DNA of 64,000 nucleotides from Helicoverpa zea (Eukaryota; Arthropoda; Insecta; Lepidoptera; Noctuidae). The DNA lies in assembly GCF_022581195.2 (NCBI RefSeq), contig NC_061463.1, forward strand, positions 1,364,001-1,428,000, read 5' to 3'. A program made the position numbers and the translations under genes. The notes beneath the pieces are model-generated. The model did no database searches, had not been told where the DNA came from, and worked only from the letters and a program-made list of their open reading frames with translations. This document shows positions 10,831-23,320 of the stretch, one piece after another (position 1 is the first letter of the stretch; every line of letters starts with the position of its first letter).

Positions 10831-11838
10831 TAACGTCTTTAAAGAATATCAATTATTTGTTAGTAACTATTAAAGTAATCTGTGGTTTTCATCGCATCGC
10901 TTCGCGTTCGCATCTTACTCGCTCACATAGGACGCACCGTAAGCAAATGACTCCACAGTTCAACGGTATTTTATTATTTCTCAAGGTTGAATGAAAACTG
11001 GTCCTTTGGTCCGAATTCAATCATTTATCACTTCAAAGCCTTGTGGATGTGAAAGTGGAACAAGTCGTGATGTCCTGGTAATAGTGACGTCATTACTATT
11101 TCAATAATATGTGTATGTAGGTAAGTATGACATTATTACTGAGTATTGGAATGAAAATAGTGAGTAAATGTTTTTCAATCAGTCAAAAATTTAAATACAT
11201 GAATGGGACATGACATTTTAATCATGCATATTTTGTAGAATCAAGCATCTGATTCAATTAAGATTTCTTCCTTATACATATTTATATTGCATACTAAACT
11301 AGCTGTTTAAATCTTAGTAAAAGTACATGAAATTGCATACCTACCTACTATAAGTGAAGAAGACCCTTTTTTCCAAGACTTAAATGCTGCTTTAAAGAAA
11401 TGGCTATCGAAATGAATGTGGAACAACAACAAAGTATTTTCCTTTAACTTTAGCTAAACACCAAAACTGATACAAACCTTTTAAATACCACCTAAAAAAA
11501 CTCCCTTTTCTCCACCATCGCCACGTCACAGCCTACGTGCTGTCCATCATGTGACGCGCTCCATGTTAGTGACACACACAAAGAGCTGTAGAACAAATTC
11601 GGCGTTATGACGAACTTCGTATCGCGTGCCAAGATTTCACAAAGGCTGTGGTCACCATTGTTTTTCTACGTGGAAATCGTCATCAAGTTTGCTATCATAA
11701 AAATAATTATTTATTGGAATTGCAGGTAAGCGTTCATGTAGGGGGACTGCTTGAAAGAGTTACCGCAGCCCTGGTACACAAAGGGTTCAAGAAAGAACAA
11801 AGGTGGGTTTAAGGCAGTAAAAATCTGACTCCCTCCCG
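10831..11838. other. no gene recognised
   Basis: A GC-richer patch at about 11510-11680 could be regulatory, but no promoter motif or exon was found. Confidence 0.35.
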
Positions 11839-12070
11839 TTGCACCCACAGACAGGGGATCATCTTGTTATTGTTCATCTCAAAATATTAAAGTGGAAAGT
11901 CGAAGGAAAGAGGGGAAGGGGTCGTCCAAGGTACAGCTACATCAAGCAAATTAAAGAGAAGGTGAATGTTGTGACTTATAAGGAAGTTCAGGAGTTGGCG
12001 CTAGATAGGCGTAAATGGAAGGAGCTGCATCGACAAGAGCTGGGCTCTTAAATTGATGATGATAATGATG
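11839..12070 (+). mobile_element. LINE (RTE-like) reverse-transcriptase C-terminal fragment
   Basis: An open frame ends with GKRGRGRPRYSYIKQIKEKV, then EVQELALDRRKWKELHRQEL and a TAA at 12049-12051. The G-R/G-R-P-R motif and the ALDRRKW...HRQ ending are characteristic of the C-terminus of endonuclease/RT polyproteins of non-LTR elements in Lepidoptera. A (TGA)n-like tail follows the stop, as in many RTE copies. All upstream RT sequence is missing, so this is a 5'-truncated dead copy. Confidence 0.9.
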
Positions 12071-12322
12071 GCTTTCCCAAGCATGTGTCACAAAGAAACG
12101 CATTTAGTGCATCTTAGTTTATCACAAGTAACACGGTCATCTAACTATCGCTAAGATAATAATTATTATCAGCCTAAATGATGATAGATATATGAATATG
12201 TTACAGTCAATATTTTTCTAGGTCTTTCTAAAAACTGTCTAGGTCAATTGTGTAAAGTGACCTTTTTAACTACATATCTATAAAATTAAGAGGTACCTCC
12301 AAAAAAATGATTTTTATTTTTT

Positions 12323-12576
12323 ACGTAATAGGTAAATATATATATAGGCTGTCATTGAACATCCTTGGCAGTCGTTACGGGTAGTCAGAAGCCAGTAAGT
12401 CTGACACCAGTCTAACCAAGGGGTATCGGGTTGCCCGGGTAACTGGGTTGAGGAGGTCAGATAGGCAGTCGCTTCTTGTAAAGCACTGGTACTCAGCTGA
12501 ATCCGGTTAGACTGGAAGCCGACCCCAACATGAGTGGGAAAAAGGCTCGGAGGATGATGACGTAATAGGTAAATAT
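12323..12576 (+). mobile_element. 5'-truncated SINE with target duplication
   Basis: The body (12340-12559) matches the tail of the full SINE at 43392-43776 (ccagtctaaccaaggggtat, gttgcccgggtaactgggtt). It is flanked by a perfect 17-bp duplication, acgtaataggtaaatat, at 12323-12339 and 12560-12576, direct evidence of LINE-assisted insertion. Confidence 0.93.
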
Positions 12577-12811
12577 TTAGATAACTATTCTAAATCGATT
12601 TGTAATGATCATGTCTATTAATCGGAGTCCGTTGTTCGACGATTAAATAATAATTAAATGGCGTTTAGTTAACTAGTTCAATTTATAAATTTAGGTTGAA
12701 AGACGGATATTTGGAAATATAGAATGTAATATGTAGGTAAATTATGTAGTTTATTGCTAAGAATATTAATTAATTAGCTTTACATTGCAATATACCTACA
12801 ATGTTACTGTT

Positions 12812-12880
12812 ACAGCCTTTTTATCGTCCGACTGCTGGGCAAAGGCCGCCTCTCACATGGAGAAGAACTCTTACCTACTC
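12812..12880. repeat. interspersed repeat family C fragment
   Basis: gcctttttatcgtccgactg then ctgggcaaaggccgcctctc. A second copy lies at about 39933-40010. Confidence 0.65.
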
Positions 12881-14261
12881 GTAAAATATTCTCCTTTTAA
12901 ATGCCGTACAAACAAGCCGAATAGAATACATAGCAAACTATGTACATTGTGTTTGGCATTAGTTAATTTTTCGAATGCCAAAATCCTTGATTTATCAGTA
13001 ACATGCGCCTGACACACTTGTAAAATAACTGTGCCAGTCTTCACTTATAATCTTTCTTTTGTACTCCGTTATCTTTTTGTAAACAAATAAAAGAATTCTT
13101 TGCATTTCTGATGAGTAAAAGTTTACGTAAGTTTCTGCAAATTTGAAAATTTTTATATTCGGTTTCATAAATAAGGAAAGTAAGTATTGCTTACTTATTT
13201 TCCCAGTAAAGAGTATGATTAACACTTTAGGGAGTTCCTTGGAAATTGTTCAAAAGAAATGCCTATAGAAATCACTATAACTTACTGGGAGCATAGATAG
13301 GTGTTTTCCCAGGTTTTACCCGCGTCCCGGGGAAATTCTTTCCATGCCCGGATAAAATAGAGCCTAGATAATGCTCGATAAGTGAAGAACTTGTTTCGTT
13401 TTTGATTTTGAAGTCGTTAGGAAATAAACAAGCTATTTGGGAAGAAAATAGAGGGTATGGATTTATCATTAAACTACTAGAGGCAGTTACATTTAAACCA
13501 ACTAACTTATTACATACACGAAATAATAAATTAATCAGTTTATATTAAAACAACCTTTAACTCGTCAAAATTGTAAGTATTATGACACCTCAAAGCCAAT
13601 GCGTTCTAATATATTCGGACTTGCCTGCTCTCAAGAACCTACAATAATAGTCTTTGCCTTGAAATATAAAAGGAATGTAAGTACTCATATATTAATTACT
13701 TATCATTCAGACTCGATCATCGTACCTTCCCTAATGAATTAGAGGTCTAACTAACGTAGATCATTGTTTATTGATTAATTCAAGGGTATTACTAGATGCA
13801 CAAGTAAATGCAACTTAGATATAAGAAACAAAGAATTTTGCTTATAAGGAGGCCAATCTCTACCATGAAATTCTGCTCTGTTCATAGAGTAATCTTAATA
13901 AAAAAAACCGGTCTGTATAAACCCAAGAAAAACCTTAGCACAAAGAGTATTTCCACAACTTTAAAGATAAGCAAAAACTAAATACAGCCAATTTTCTAAA
14001 TCACCCGTTGATAATATCAGTGTCTAAAAATACACAGAAAACATAATTGGGCTATCTTAACAAAACAGATACGAGCCAAAACTGCATAATCCGAGTATTT
14101 ACGTAATCTTTTAGTTATCTAAATAGCATACTTGACACATAAAAAAGTCGTGACGTCACTTACGAAAATAAAGGCCTTATCGCGTAAAAGGAAATGCAAA
14201 AACTTTATAAAAAGAACATCAAAATAAAGCCGAACTACGCACAAGTACGCACACACTACTT
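12881..14261. other. no gene; one LINE-end fragment
   Basis: Positions 13280-13370 resemble an RTE-like 3' fragment (ttacccgcgtcccggggaaa, gcccggataaaatagagcc). The rest is featureless AT-rich sequence. Confidence 0.4.
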
Positions 14262-14505
14262 ACAAACTTTTAGTCGGCCGATACTTGGTTTGGGCTCATA
14301 AATCAGTATGAAGATGAATGGAAGTACACAGGTTACAACTATGACTTATTTATTCAAATTAGACTGAAAACAAAAGCCAGCCCCCAAAACGCCCGCCCTT
14401 CACCATTTTCTATGTGTTTTTGCTGGAAAGAAGTGGCGCAACAAACTCCCCAGATGTCTGTCTGTTAGCTTAGGTTAGGTTAAACGACCGACTAAAAACT
14501 TTAAT
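14262..14505. mobile_element. candidate MITE with short inverted ends
   Basis: Left end aaacttttagtcggccgata, right end (reverse complement) aaagtttttagtcggtcg, enclosing about 240 bp of non-coding DNA. No target duplication identified. Confidence 0.45.
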
Positions 14506-14879
14506 TGAATCCATGATTTTCTAAAAACAATATTTTATCGAACCACTGGGCAACAGTTGGGCAACTGTTTAGTCAACAGTGTGTGCGTAGGCTAAATGGA
14601 ATCGATAAACAGAAAAATTATCGCTTTTATCTCGTGACCCTAAATTCCATAATTTCTCCAGCACAAACATCTCTGAGAAATAGTGATATTCTTATCAAAA
14701 TGTAGGTCGACTACGTGACAAGCCTACATTTCAGGTTTTATCAAGCTAGTGCAAGATTTTGCAATGATTTTTGAATGCTAAATTAGTTTGATATTTCTTG
14801 TTCACTGATAAAGAAACTATTAATTATGGAATTTATCGAGGTTCATTTTTTATATGCCTATCTTAATTATTGAGAGTTA

Positions 14880-15030
14880 AAAAGAGTAACCATAGAGTTT
14901 CTTGCCCGTTCTTCTCCATAGGAAGCTACTTTTGGAACAGGCAACTAGAATCAAACCTATATATATTTTTTGACGTTCATAAGTGTTTGTAAAGGCCTTA
15001 ATGAAATAAATGATTTGACTTTGACTTTTA
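14880..15030 (+). mobile_element. non-LTR retrotransposon 3' end
   Basis: cttgcccgttcttctccata, aggaagctacttttggaaca, then gtttgtaaaggccttaatga and the terminal aaataaatgatttgactttg. This is the typical 3' end, with TTTGACT-type tail, of an abundant moth LINE. No coding sequence remains. Confidence 0.8.
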
Positions 15031-15211
15031 GAAAGTTCGGAAAGAGATCAGGTACAGGACCGATATTTACGTGCTTCCGAGCCACGGTATGTCAATCATC
15101 ATATCATATCGTCAATATCCAAGGTATGGTTGTGGAAGTTTCTCAATGACCAAATATTAATCAATCAGATGAACAGTAAAATAGTAGTAGAACAGTAAAT
15201 AGTAAATTACG

Positions 15212-15382
15212 GCCAGTTTCTTCATCAAAAGTTAGAGTTAAAGTAATGTCTAAAGTAAAAGTAACGGTCAAATACGTTTTTTCAAGGCTAAAGTGACAGC
15301 AAAACTAATAGAAAAATTGAATTTGACCGTTACTTTTACTTTAGACATTACTTTGACTTTAACTTTTGATGAAGAAACTGGC
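15212..15382. mobile_element. long hairpin / foldback MITE
   Basis: Two inverted arms of about 62 bp (15212-15273 and 15321-15382), with only a few mismatches by eye, enclose a loop of about 47 bp. Outer ends are gccagtttcttcatcaaaag and its complement. The arms contain repeated TAAAGTAA-like words. No target duplication found. Confidence 0.85.
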
Positions 15383-17508
15383 TGTTAGTAAGCAAAATAT
15401 AATGCGCAATTATTCCACAATTCGGAGAAGAAGAACCCAGCAGAAAAATACATATTTTTTGTACCTATCACTATTCCATTCAGTATATTATTTATTGACG
15501 CATCGAGGAAAATATTAAATATAATAAACATGTGCCGACTTTTGCGTCAATGTACAAATCTTATGCACAAAACGTCATTTACTCCTGACCTAGTTTATTT
15601 TCCTTGTTTCTAAACCCCTAAGCTCAATTTGCGTCACAACACTCCATCCATAAAAAAAATTAAAAAGGTGATTAATAAGAATCTTCCTTGAAATGGGCCT
15701 TTTAATTTTCCTTGCTGTAAGAAAACTATAGATAACTACCTACATTGATTTAAGTAGTCTCAGTCTTCACTCTCTTTTGCTATTTTGTACATAAGAAAAA
15801 AAATGAATGACAGACAGATTTTCTTTCGCTTGATATCTGCTTTATAACCTTCCTTGCCTTCAAATCTCAATTCACATTGTAAAATAGTTCATATTCCATA
15901 AACATCAAAGTGCATTTTTAAGCGGCATAATGCTGACAGTCGTTAGATCTCGAATGTCTAGTCTGTCCATTGGTATTAAACGCTAGACTGCTTCCATCTA
16001 TTCCAGTGCAGTCGTACCTACAGAAATAGCTAGATTGCAAAATCCTTACATTTAAAACGAAGACCATCATGTCTGTCACTCCGAATTAAACTCAAAAACC
16101 AATTAACCAGTTTTCATGAAGTTGTACTATTGGATAAATGTGATCAATGACGAAGGTTCAGGTAGTATCGCCTCTAGCTGTTTTCGTAAAAGCTTCCCTA
16201 CAAGCTTCCCTACAATTGAATGATTGAATATCATACACGAAAATCGGTTCAGCTATTTCGAAGTGGCAGCGAACCAATCAAATTCCTTTTTAGGTAGTAA
16301 AAGTAATAAAACTTCGCAAAACCGAGACGAAACATTAATGATTATTAATTAATTGTTCTTAAACAATATAGCTAATTTAAGAGGATGAATAAGAATGTGG
16401 ACGACACGTAATACCGATATCCTTCATCACTTAACAATAGATCTTAGTGAATAGAATACCAATAGATATTTCCCTGTTTATTGTTTTGTTTTTAGAATAA
16501 GAGCATAATATTATCGTTAGGCTATTCACTAAGAGTGAGTGATATAAGTATTTCTGGGAGTCGAAGTGCAAAACAATGGGAATTTGGAGAGCAGTGCTAA
16601 TCCTCTTACAGCTCAAAGGATTATGTGCCACCTTCCGAAAGATGGGCTATTTATAGCTTCCAATGTACCATGAAAGGCTACTGGGCTTAGCTAATTAATG
16701 TGTTAAGAGAAGTGTGACTTTTGTTTAGAAAAATAAACTAGAGGAAGGTAAGTTAAACTTTTTACAGAACAGTTCCTAGAAATAATAATACTCATATTGG
16801 GGCAGGTAACATAATGGGTCACAAAGTTGATTCAAAATTTCATACTTAGTTATTGAAACACAAACATAATACAATTAACAAATTTTAACAATGTGGCTCA
16901 CACTAAGTACGGCATTGTCTACTAACAAAGTTTCTGATATATTACATGTACATATGATCACTCGTGGAAAGCTCGCCACGAGGAAAAACAAAAGAAAACA
17001 GCACGAGTTCACTAGAATATCTGATACTTTCTCACCTGAAATAACAAATTACTCATAGCTCCTAGAACTATGACAATAAACCTAGTTTTGTCGATCAAAG
17101 AACGTGGCGTACAAAATAGCTCACTGTCCCTTTAGCTGTCCACACGTTTGGCTGTCACACTTTACCAGTAAAGTAGCTACAGCAATTTTGACTCAATTCT
17201 ATAGAGACATAAAATTAAACCTCGTAAAAAATTTAAAATAATTTTTGACCAACGACCCGCCCCAGCTTCGCACGTGTACTAGAAGTTATTGTAATATAAA
17301 CCTTCCTTTTCAATCACTCTATCTATTTAAAAAAAAACGCATCTAAATCCAGGGATAATAGGGATATAGAAAATAGGGATATAGAGGCAGAGAAAGCGAC
17401 TTTGTTTTATAGTACGTATTGAGTAGTGAAGTGCATGATACAACTCCCCTTTAGGATGTAGGTAAAACGGCAATTTACATAGTAGAGTGATAATAATTTA
17501 GTAAAACA
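15383..17508. other. no gene; one possible LINE-end fragment
   Basis: Around 16240-16290 the string cgaaaatcggttcagctatt matches RTE-like 3' ends. Otherwise AT-rich sequence with chance open frames only. Confidence 0.35.
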
Positions 17509-17824
17509 ATGACAAAGAACTGTAGACCTGAAATTACAAGAAAATTTATCACGTCTACAAATTCAGGTTACGTCGAAGATAACGTATGTTTGTTTAATGA
17601 CTTCAATGATGCTGTGAAGAATATTAATGTTATGACTAACGTTTTCTTAGAAGAGCTCGCGAAATTCAGTCGCAAGAAATGTAATAGTAAATATATTGAG
17701 GAAGTTGTTATTGGTTAAGCAGACAAAACCATGATAGCTGATGACGTGGGTTATGCAAACATTGTTGAAACACTACGTAATGTAAAGTTAAGTCTTGTAA
17801 TGTTAAGTCTTGCATCTGGTTAAG
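17509..17824 (+). pseudogene. coding-like frame with one internal stop, unknown
   Basis: A frame opening at ATG runs 69 codons to a TAA (17716-17718), then continues in the same frame for about 34 more codons to the next TAA. First codon positions are enriched in G, which favours coding origin, and the peptide is mixed in composition (for example NDFNDAVKNINVMTNVFLEE). No domain is recognised. At this base composition such a frame can still arise by chance, so it is reported as a candidate decayed gene only. Confidence 0.3.
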
Positions 17825-17950
17825 ACATAATGTAAATTAGGTTTGAAGATATCAAAACAGGCGTCATTATAGTTTAATGTACTTTGCATTGTCCCGCTGC
17901 TTGCAGTACAGAACTTTTCAGACGTAAGGGATTTTCAAAATATGTTACCA

Positions 17951-18062
17951 TGGTAGGTACTAGAAAAACACAGGCACACTGCTGCATCCGGTCAGACTAG
18001 AAGCCGACCCCAACATAGTTGGGTAAAAGGCTCGGAAGATGAAGATGGTGGTAGGTACTAGA
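17951..18062 (+). mobile_element. very short SINE tail with target duplication
   Basis: The body (17965-18048) carries only the SINE terminus (cggtcagactagaagccgac, ccccaacatagttgggtaaa). It is flanked by a 14-bp duplication, tggtaggtactaga, at 17951-17964 and 18049-18062. Confidence 0.88.
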
Positions 18063-20420
18063 GCACAACTAAGTATCTGACCCTCTTTTTTCAGTGGAAA
18101 GAAGTAATTTATTAACCTAAAAGAGTAAGCATTTTTTGGAATATATTGATACGGTACTAACAAACAAGACAGAATTTTCCATAAAAATAATCGTTGTAAC
18201 AGACTCTGTCCCAAGTTCATTCGTAATATAGCTGGTATAGAGTTGTATCAGTTCTGTGTCATAATATTTTTTTGTATTTTTTTTTTCTGATAGCAAAGAG
18301 ATGGTTCCGCTATTTTTACTACGACAAAAAGGGTTAAGAAGCATTCACTATTATTGATAATTACAGAGGCCTACCTGACTTGCATACTAAATACCAAGTA
18401 CATATTTGTAACAAATATTTTGGTTCTAAAATGTTAAGCACGTTTACTTGACACTTATTGCCAATACTCTAATCATTAGTCTTCCAATATAATTACTTTA
18501 TATCCCTTTCTTTCCCTTTTCTGTCGTTCGCGGAATTTTGAGTAGCTAATTAGTGGTTTTTACGACTAGAATTACTTTAAAAGGATAAATTAAAACAATG
18601 TCCATATTTAAATTACGGATATAACTTTTGGTAAACAAATTAGTCACTTAGTAAGTATTACATAAATATTAAACTAAATTGTCTTTTTTTGACATAAGTT
18701 TACCTTAGTTAAGGGTTCCGAGTTTAAAATTTTATTTTATGGAATTGCTCTAAATAAGGTCTTCTAAAGAGGCAAGACAGTAAGATTTTTTGAAGTTACA
18801 ACGTTTCAATAAAAAAATATCTAACCGCAACCACCGTCTAGGCGTCTACATAAAATCTTACAGTCCTAATATTATCCGACATTATTTTATATTTTTTACT
18901 ATCTTTCGATCTGTGACACACCTCAGACGTAACTTTGCCATATGCATACATATTTTCATACAAACTTGGTTCGCAAACTTGGATAGAATTCTAAGCTTCG
19001 CCGCAACTGCTTTCAGTCACGTAGGCAACTGTTTGACCTATAGAATCAAATTGTAGATAGAGAATATTGAAAGACGAAATGCTAAGGATGCCATTAAAAT
19101 GCACAAAAGTTGTTCAAAACAAGAGTAACACAAATGTGGCATTTTTGAAGTTATGCAACAGAATTTTAGCCTTGACCAAGCGTGGTGATTAACACACAAT
19201 CTTTCCTCTGCATGAAAAGAGGCTTGTGCCTTGCAGGGGTACAACAAAAATGTTGATGATGATGACCCTGATAACAGGGATGAAAAAAATTGTAGTGATG
19301 TCCTTTCGAAGTTAGTATTTAGGGACTCAAAAGCTTGAAATTGTCAAACTGCTTTGCACAAGCGTAACTAAGATCAAATGCTCATGTGTCGAAGAAGACG
19401 CCGACAAAGTAGCAAGACAAAAAATATTACAATTCGATTAAAATACGTCTATTTAAAGGCTAAACTAGTGGTAAACAAATAGACACACCCACTTAGTAGG
19501 CTCTAGCTGGCTGGCAGGTGGAAAACTGGTTCCAAAACCTGATCGTGAGCTTCAGAGGTTGAAATAATACTCGAACCAACACTGTGAGCTAAAAGATTGA
19601 TCAAGACTTTGTTCCCTTTAAAATGAATAAGAAGAGAATATAGCGGGTTAGTATAGCGTGTGCATGTATCCGTATGATTCCTCTTCCCTGGTCACATGAC
19701 CTGGCCATTGATTGGCTGAAGGTTATTGTTTTATGTCAAAAAGTTGACAGTGATGGCGGACTTTTGAATGTTTTGTAATTCTGTAATGTTTGCAGTGGTA
19801 TTAAAGTTTATGCGTCTAACAATGACTATCACTAACGACAACCCATCCCGATTACAAAAAATAATATCTACTTTTTACTAAGACAGAGAATTACTGTCAG
19901 TGATGGGATGGTAAGTAGACCAACTGAAATCATTGTACACGAATCTTCATTAATAGGAGAGCTCTTAATAATATTGTGACACATCCATCGACCAGGCTAG
20001 CATCCAGGTATAGCAGGTGAAAACCTGGTTATCAAACCTGATGGTAAGTTCCAGACATTTTAATAGTACCAATTAGACTATAGAGCATAGCAGTATTTAC
20101 ATGACATTATCAGTAACTGTCAAGTCATAATACAAATTAATTAATTTATAATTGATAACTTCTGTTTGAACATCATTGATTGATTTGACTGGCGCTTGTT
20201 TTTGTTTAGATAAAGTATTGATCATAATTTTAAGTGCACGGATTTTTTTACCCCCATTTACAGCCAAATCCGTGAAACAAACCATTTACCTTAGTCCATC
20301 TACATTCAAACATCTGAAAAGGTACCGATAACTCAATTAAGAACACAAAGAAATTCCGTCAAGAAGTAGCGGTGCTGAAATATTTAAAAAGTAACACCAA
20401 TTAGCATCAGCAGGTAAACA
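18063..20420. other. no gene; a diverged repeat pair
   Basis: Segments 19506-19560 and 20013-20056 share cctgat, aaactggtt-like and ggtaagttcca-like words and may be remnants of one repeat. No exon is supported. Confidence 0.35.
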
Positions 20421-20449
20421 AAGACCCCCCCCCCTCTCACACACACACA
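20421..20449. repeat. C-run plus (CA)n microsatellite
   Basis: A run of C followed by tctcacacacacacatgtg. Confidence 0.8.
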
Positions 20450-20670
20450 TGTGAATCATCAACTCGTACGCAAGACTGGCTCGTCGTCACAAACTCGCGA
20501 TCGCTCAACGAAGCCACTCGTGCGCAGGTTGATTATACAGGGTGAACTCCGTATTTTTTTTTTTCGTACTTTTTTCTATATAATGTTATTGCAAGCATTC
20601 TGTTTGTGATAGTGAGTGTTACTGATAGTGCTTTTAAGTGGAGTGCTGTGATAAATTTATTTGTTACAAA

Positions 20671-20694
20671 ATGTTTCCTAGGATTCAAGGCTTG
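20671..20694 (+). CDS. candidate first coding exon (MFPRIQGL)
   Basis: ATG in a good insect context (tacaaaATG) opens 8 codons that end at a consensus donor, CTTG|GTGAGT. The 200 bases upstream include a CpG-containing patch (about 20460-20530) unusual for this region, compatible with a promoter and 5'UTR, but no clear Inr/DPE pair was found. The exon ends in phase 0 and could join the frame at 21078-21260 or an exon I did not recognise. Confidence 0.3.
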
Positions 20695-21077
20695 GTGAGT
20701 AATTTTGTAAGTTTTTTTTGTTTACGTTTGGTGCAGGCTAGTTTAATTTTGAGTGCATTGTGAACCATAGATATACAATAATATTTTGTACAATAGAAAT
20801 CAGTGAAATTTTCCTAATATTATAGTGTAGAGTTTTAAACTAACATCAAACAAACGCTCTTATCTCCGAAAGTTAATTTTGAACCTCGGTGTGAAATCCC
20901 TATCCGTATTTTTATTACCACGTGTGACGTCAAAAGACCCTTAAAATGTTCACAAGTTAACCTTTTCCGGAGCAAGTTTGAGTTGCTTCACAAGTGGGTC
21001 AATACCTTTTTTATCTTACTTAATGATAGAGACATATGAGGTAAATGCACTGTATGCATTCAAGGTTATATTACCAG

Positions 21078-21260
21078 ACGAAAGATGTCAGGCCATGGCC
21101 ATATGGCAAACGGGATGCGCGATGCACATGCAATCCATATGGTCGATTAAGCAAGAATTTAAATGGCCAGATATTAAATGGTAATTACGTTAATGGAGAA
21201 GATATTTCTGATGTTATGCATGAAGCCAAATTAATGGCTTTTCAAAGAAATAGAGCTTAG
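21078..21260 (+). CDS. candidate second exon of a small unknown protein
   Basis: After a possible acceptor (atattaccag) a phase-0 frame of 60 codons runs to TAG. It contains VRPWPYGKRDARCTC and NGEDISDVMHEAKLMAF. Joined to 20671-20694 it would give a 68-residue soluble protein with no known domain and no signal peptide. The acceptor lacks a pyrimidine tract, which is the main weakness. A chance frame is possible. Confidence 0.25.
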   Translation, partial: TKDVRPWPYGKRDARCTCNPYGRLSKNLNGQILNGNYVNGEDISDVMHEAKLMAFQRNRA

Positions 21261-21895
21261 GCTTAACGGTAGAAAAAATAGGATTTAAAAACAATAGAAT
21301 AAGATTCTAAGAATAAATAACAGTAAAAAGATTATACCTATTTCGGATTTCTACGAAAAAGAATGACATTAGGTTGGCTAATGTGTTCTTTGAACCGTCT
21401 ACCTGAACCAATTATAACTAACCTCATTAAAAAGAAAGGACGCACCAAATATGTAAAAAGAAAGTTAAAACCAGTGAATCATATAGATCATCGCATGACC
21501 TATTTAACGCTATCGATCTCGCAAATTAGCATCTAGGAATGTCGATCACGTTCCAACGATTTCACCTTACGCTGAACGAAACACCACGTGCAATTGTCAC
21601 GTACACATTGATATTAATAATAATACCACACTAACTATAAATCTTCGTGATAATTCACAAGGAAATGCGTTGATTAAACCACCCGTGATGGGAATCGTAA
21701 CAACAGTTGTTATGAACTATAATCCAAATGTAACTGATACGGTAATATAATGTTAGGTCAAGTTTGATGAGGTAACAGTTATGAACGAGGAAGTTTGTAG
21801 TTGTTACAATTGAGGTAAAATTGCAGGTAACAAATAAATTAAGTCCATTAAAGAGCATTGTTTTGCTGGTAATGAGAATGAATGAGTGAAATAAA

Positions 21896-22198
21896 ATGAA
21901 TAGCTTCAAAGACAATATTATTGTATGGGAACAATCTGAAATTCTAACACGAGTTGACCTAGAATTAGATACGCAAGGTAAACTGTATCAAAAACTTAAA
22001 CCTGACATTGACTTTTATAATTTCAATGATATCTTCCGCTTTGAACGTAATAGAACTCATATGATTGAATACCAGGTAGTTAATGAATCTATTAATAATA
22101 AAAAACGTCATAAATTCTTCTGTCTGGTTGCGAAATCAGAAAATCCCAACATAAAGACATCAGGATTTATAAAGAAACAATCCTTTGTAACATTGTAG
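21896..22198 (+). CDS. 100-codon open frame, unknown
   Basis: ATG to TAG without interruption, with G enriched at first codon positions. Encodes a charged soluble peptide (for example VDLELDTQGKLYQKLKPDID) with no recognised domain, signal peptide or membrane segment. No promoter or splice evidence. It sits at the left end of a tract (21.9-24.6 kb) with several similar weak coding-like frames on both strands. Confidence 0.3.
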   Translation: MNSFKDNIIVWEQSEILTRVDLELDTQGKLYQKLKPDIDFYNFNDIFRFERNRTHMIEYQVVNESINNKKRHKFFCLVAKSENPNIKTSGFIKKQSFVTL

Positions 22199-22379
22199 AT
22201 AATTGTCCTCTTACACTAATCAATAAGAATCTTCAATTGTTTATCTATTGTCGATTAATCTACGGAGTTTACCTGGCGTGACCGTGAAACAAAGACAATG
22301 ATTAAATGCCTTTGACACTGGTGACAAATCTTTTAAAGGACCAGGAATTGCAATTCTCTTTTCTAGCCTTGACAGAGGT

Positions 22380-23120
22380 TTAGGTTTTATTTATTTGACT
22401 TCGAATTTGATGGGTGCTACACATGGATATGTTCGTATAATGTCCTGCAAAAATGTCTTCTTTTTGCGTTAGAATTTCATCTGTATTATTCAGACCGTAG
22501 ACATCATGAGATAGGTTAGCTACACTTGAATTAATTTCCTTTATGACATGGCTATGGTGTTTACCACATGTTTTACCGGAATGTTCAACAAACCCAAGAC
22601 AATTAGGGATAGCTCGCCTCTTAGTCACAAAGACCTGACTCAGTTGAATGACTCAAATATCTTCTTAATGTTTTATGAGAAAACATTATTAATCGGATGT
22701 CGTCTGAATTAACTTGACGGTCCTTAGTTTGGACTCTTTGAACTGTCCTTAAATTGGTATTGTATGTATGTCCAGATCATTTAAGCTTAATTGTGGGTGC
22801 TACTGTTTCAATCCTTGTTAATATCACCACACTGATTTTATTGTCTTTCCCTCCATATCATAATTCTTCATAAAAGGGCATATGATCATAAAATTCTTTA
22901 CATATTAATATTGATTACTCGTTGGTATAATTGATCAGTTTGTTGCAGTTAATCAATAAATCTTAAAGTTACATCGCTGTCTGTATTCTTATTCATATGT
23001 GTCACAGCCTCATTATCTGTTTAGCTTTTCTCTTCAACTGTTTGCGGATCATCTTTGTTATGGCTGACACTAATTTGTTATGTCTCGTCACACTGAAATC
23101 TAGATCCATGTCAATTTAGT
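22380..23120 (-). pseudogene. fragmented coding-like frames, minus strand
   Basis: Several minus-strand segments look coding but are broken by stops and frame changes. One opens at ATG near 23110 (MDLDFSVTRHNKLVSAITKM). Another covers about 22380-22610 (CLGFVEHSGKTCGKHHSHVI, then NNTDEILTQKEDIFAGHY). No family is recognised. They could be a decayed foreign or transposon-borne gene, or chance. Confidence 0.25.
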
Positions 23121-23146
23121 AAGTAGGCCACTACTCAGAGGAAAAC

Positions 23147-23320
23147 ATGACAAAGAGATTTTCTCTTTGTGTTTATGATAAAGATGGCTTTGCTTATTAT
23201 GTTGTAAGTCGCTGTGAAGTTACTGATATGAGCAACAAAGAAAGGAAAAAATGTTCTACATTGGGAGTTGAAAATAAAGATGCCGTTCAAAAAAGCATCA
23301 ATACATTTGAATTTCAATAG
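23147..23320 (+). CDS. 57-residue open frame, unknown
   Basis: ATG to TAG. Includes KRFSLCVYDKDGFAYYVVSR and VTDMSNKERKKCSTLG. Balanced amino-acid composition suggests past or present coding, but there is no known domain or regulatory support. It belongs to the same tract of coding-like fragments. Confidence 0.22.
   Translation: MTKRFSLCVYDKDGFAYYVVSRCEVTDMSNKERKKCSTLGVENKDAVQKSINTFEFQ

Noticed and set aside
11510..11680. GC-richer patch as a promoter
   Set aside because: No Inr/DPE/TATA arrangement and no adjoining exon could be identified.
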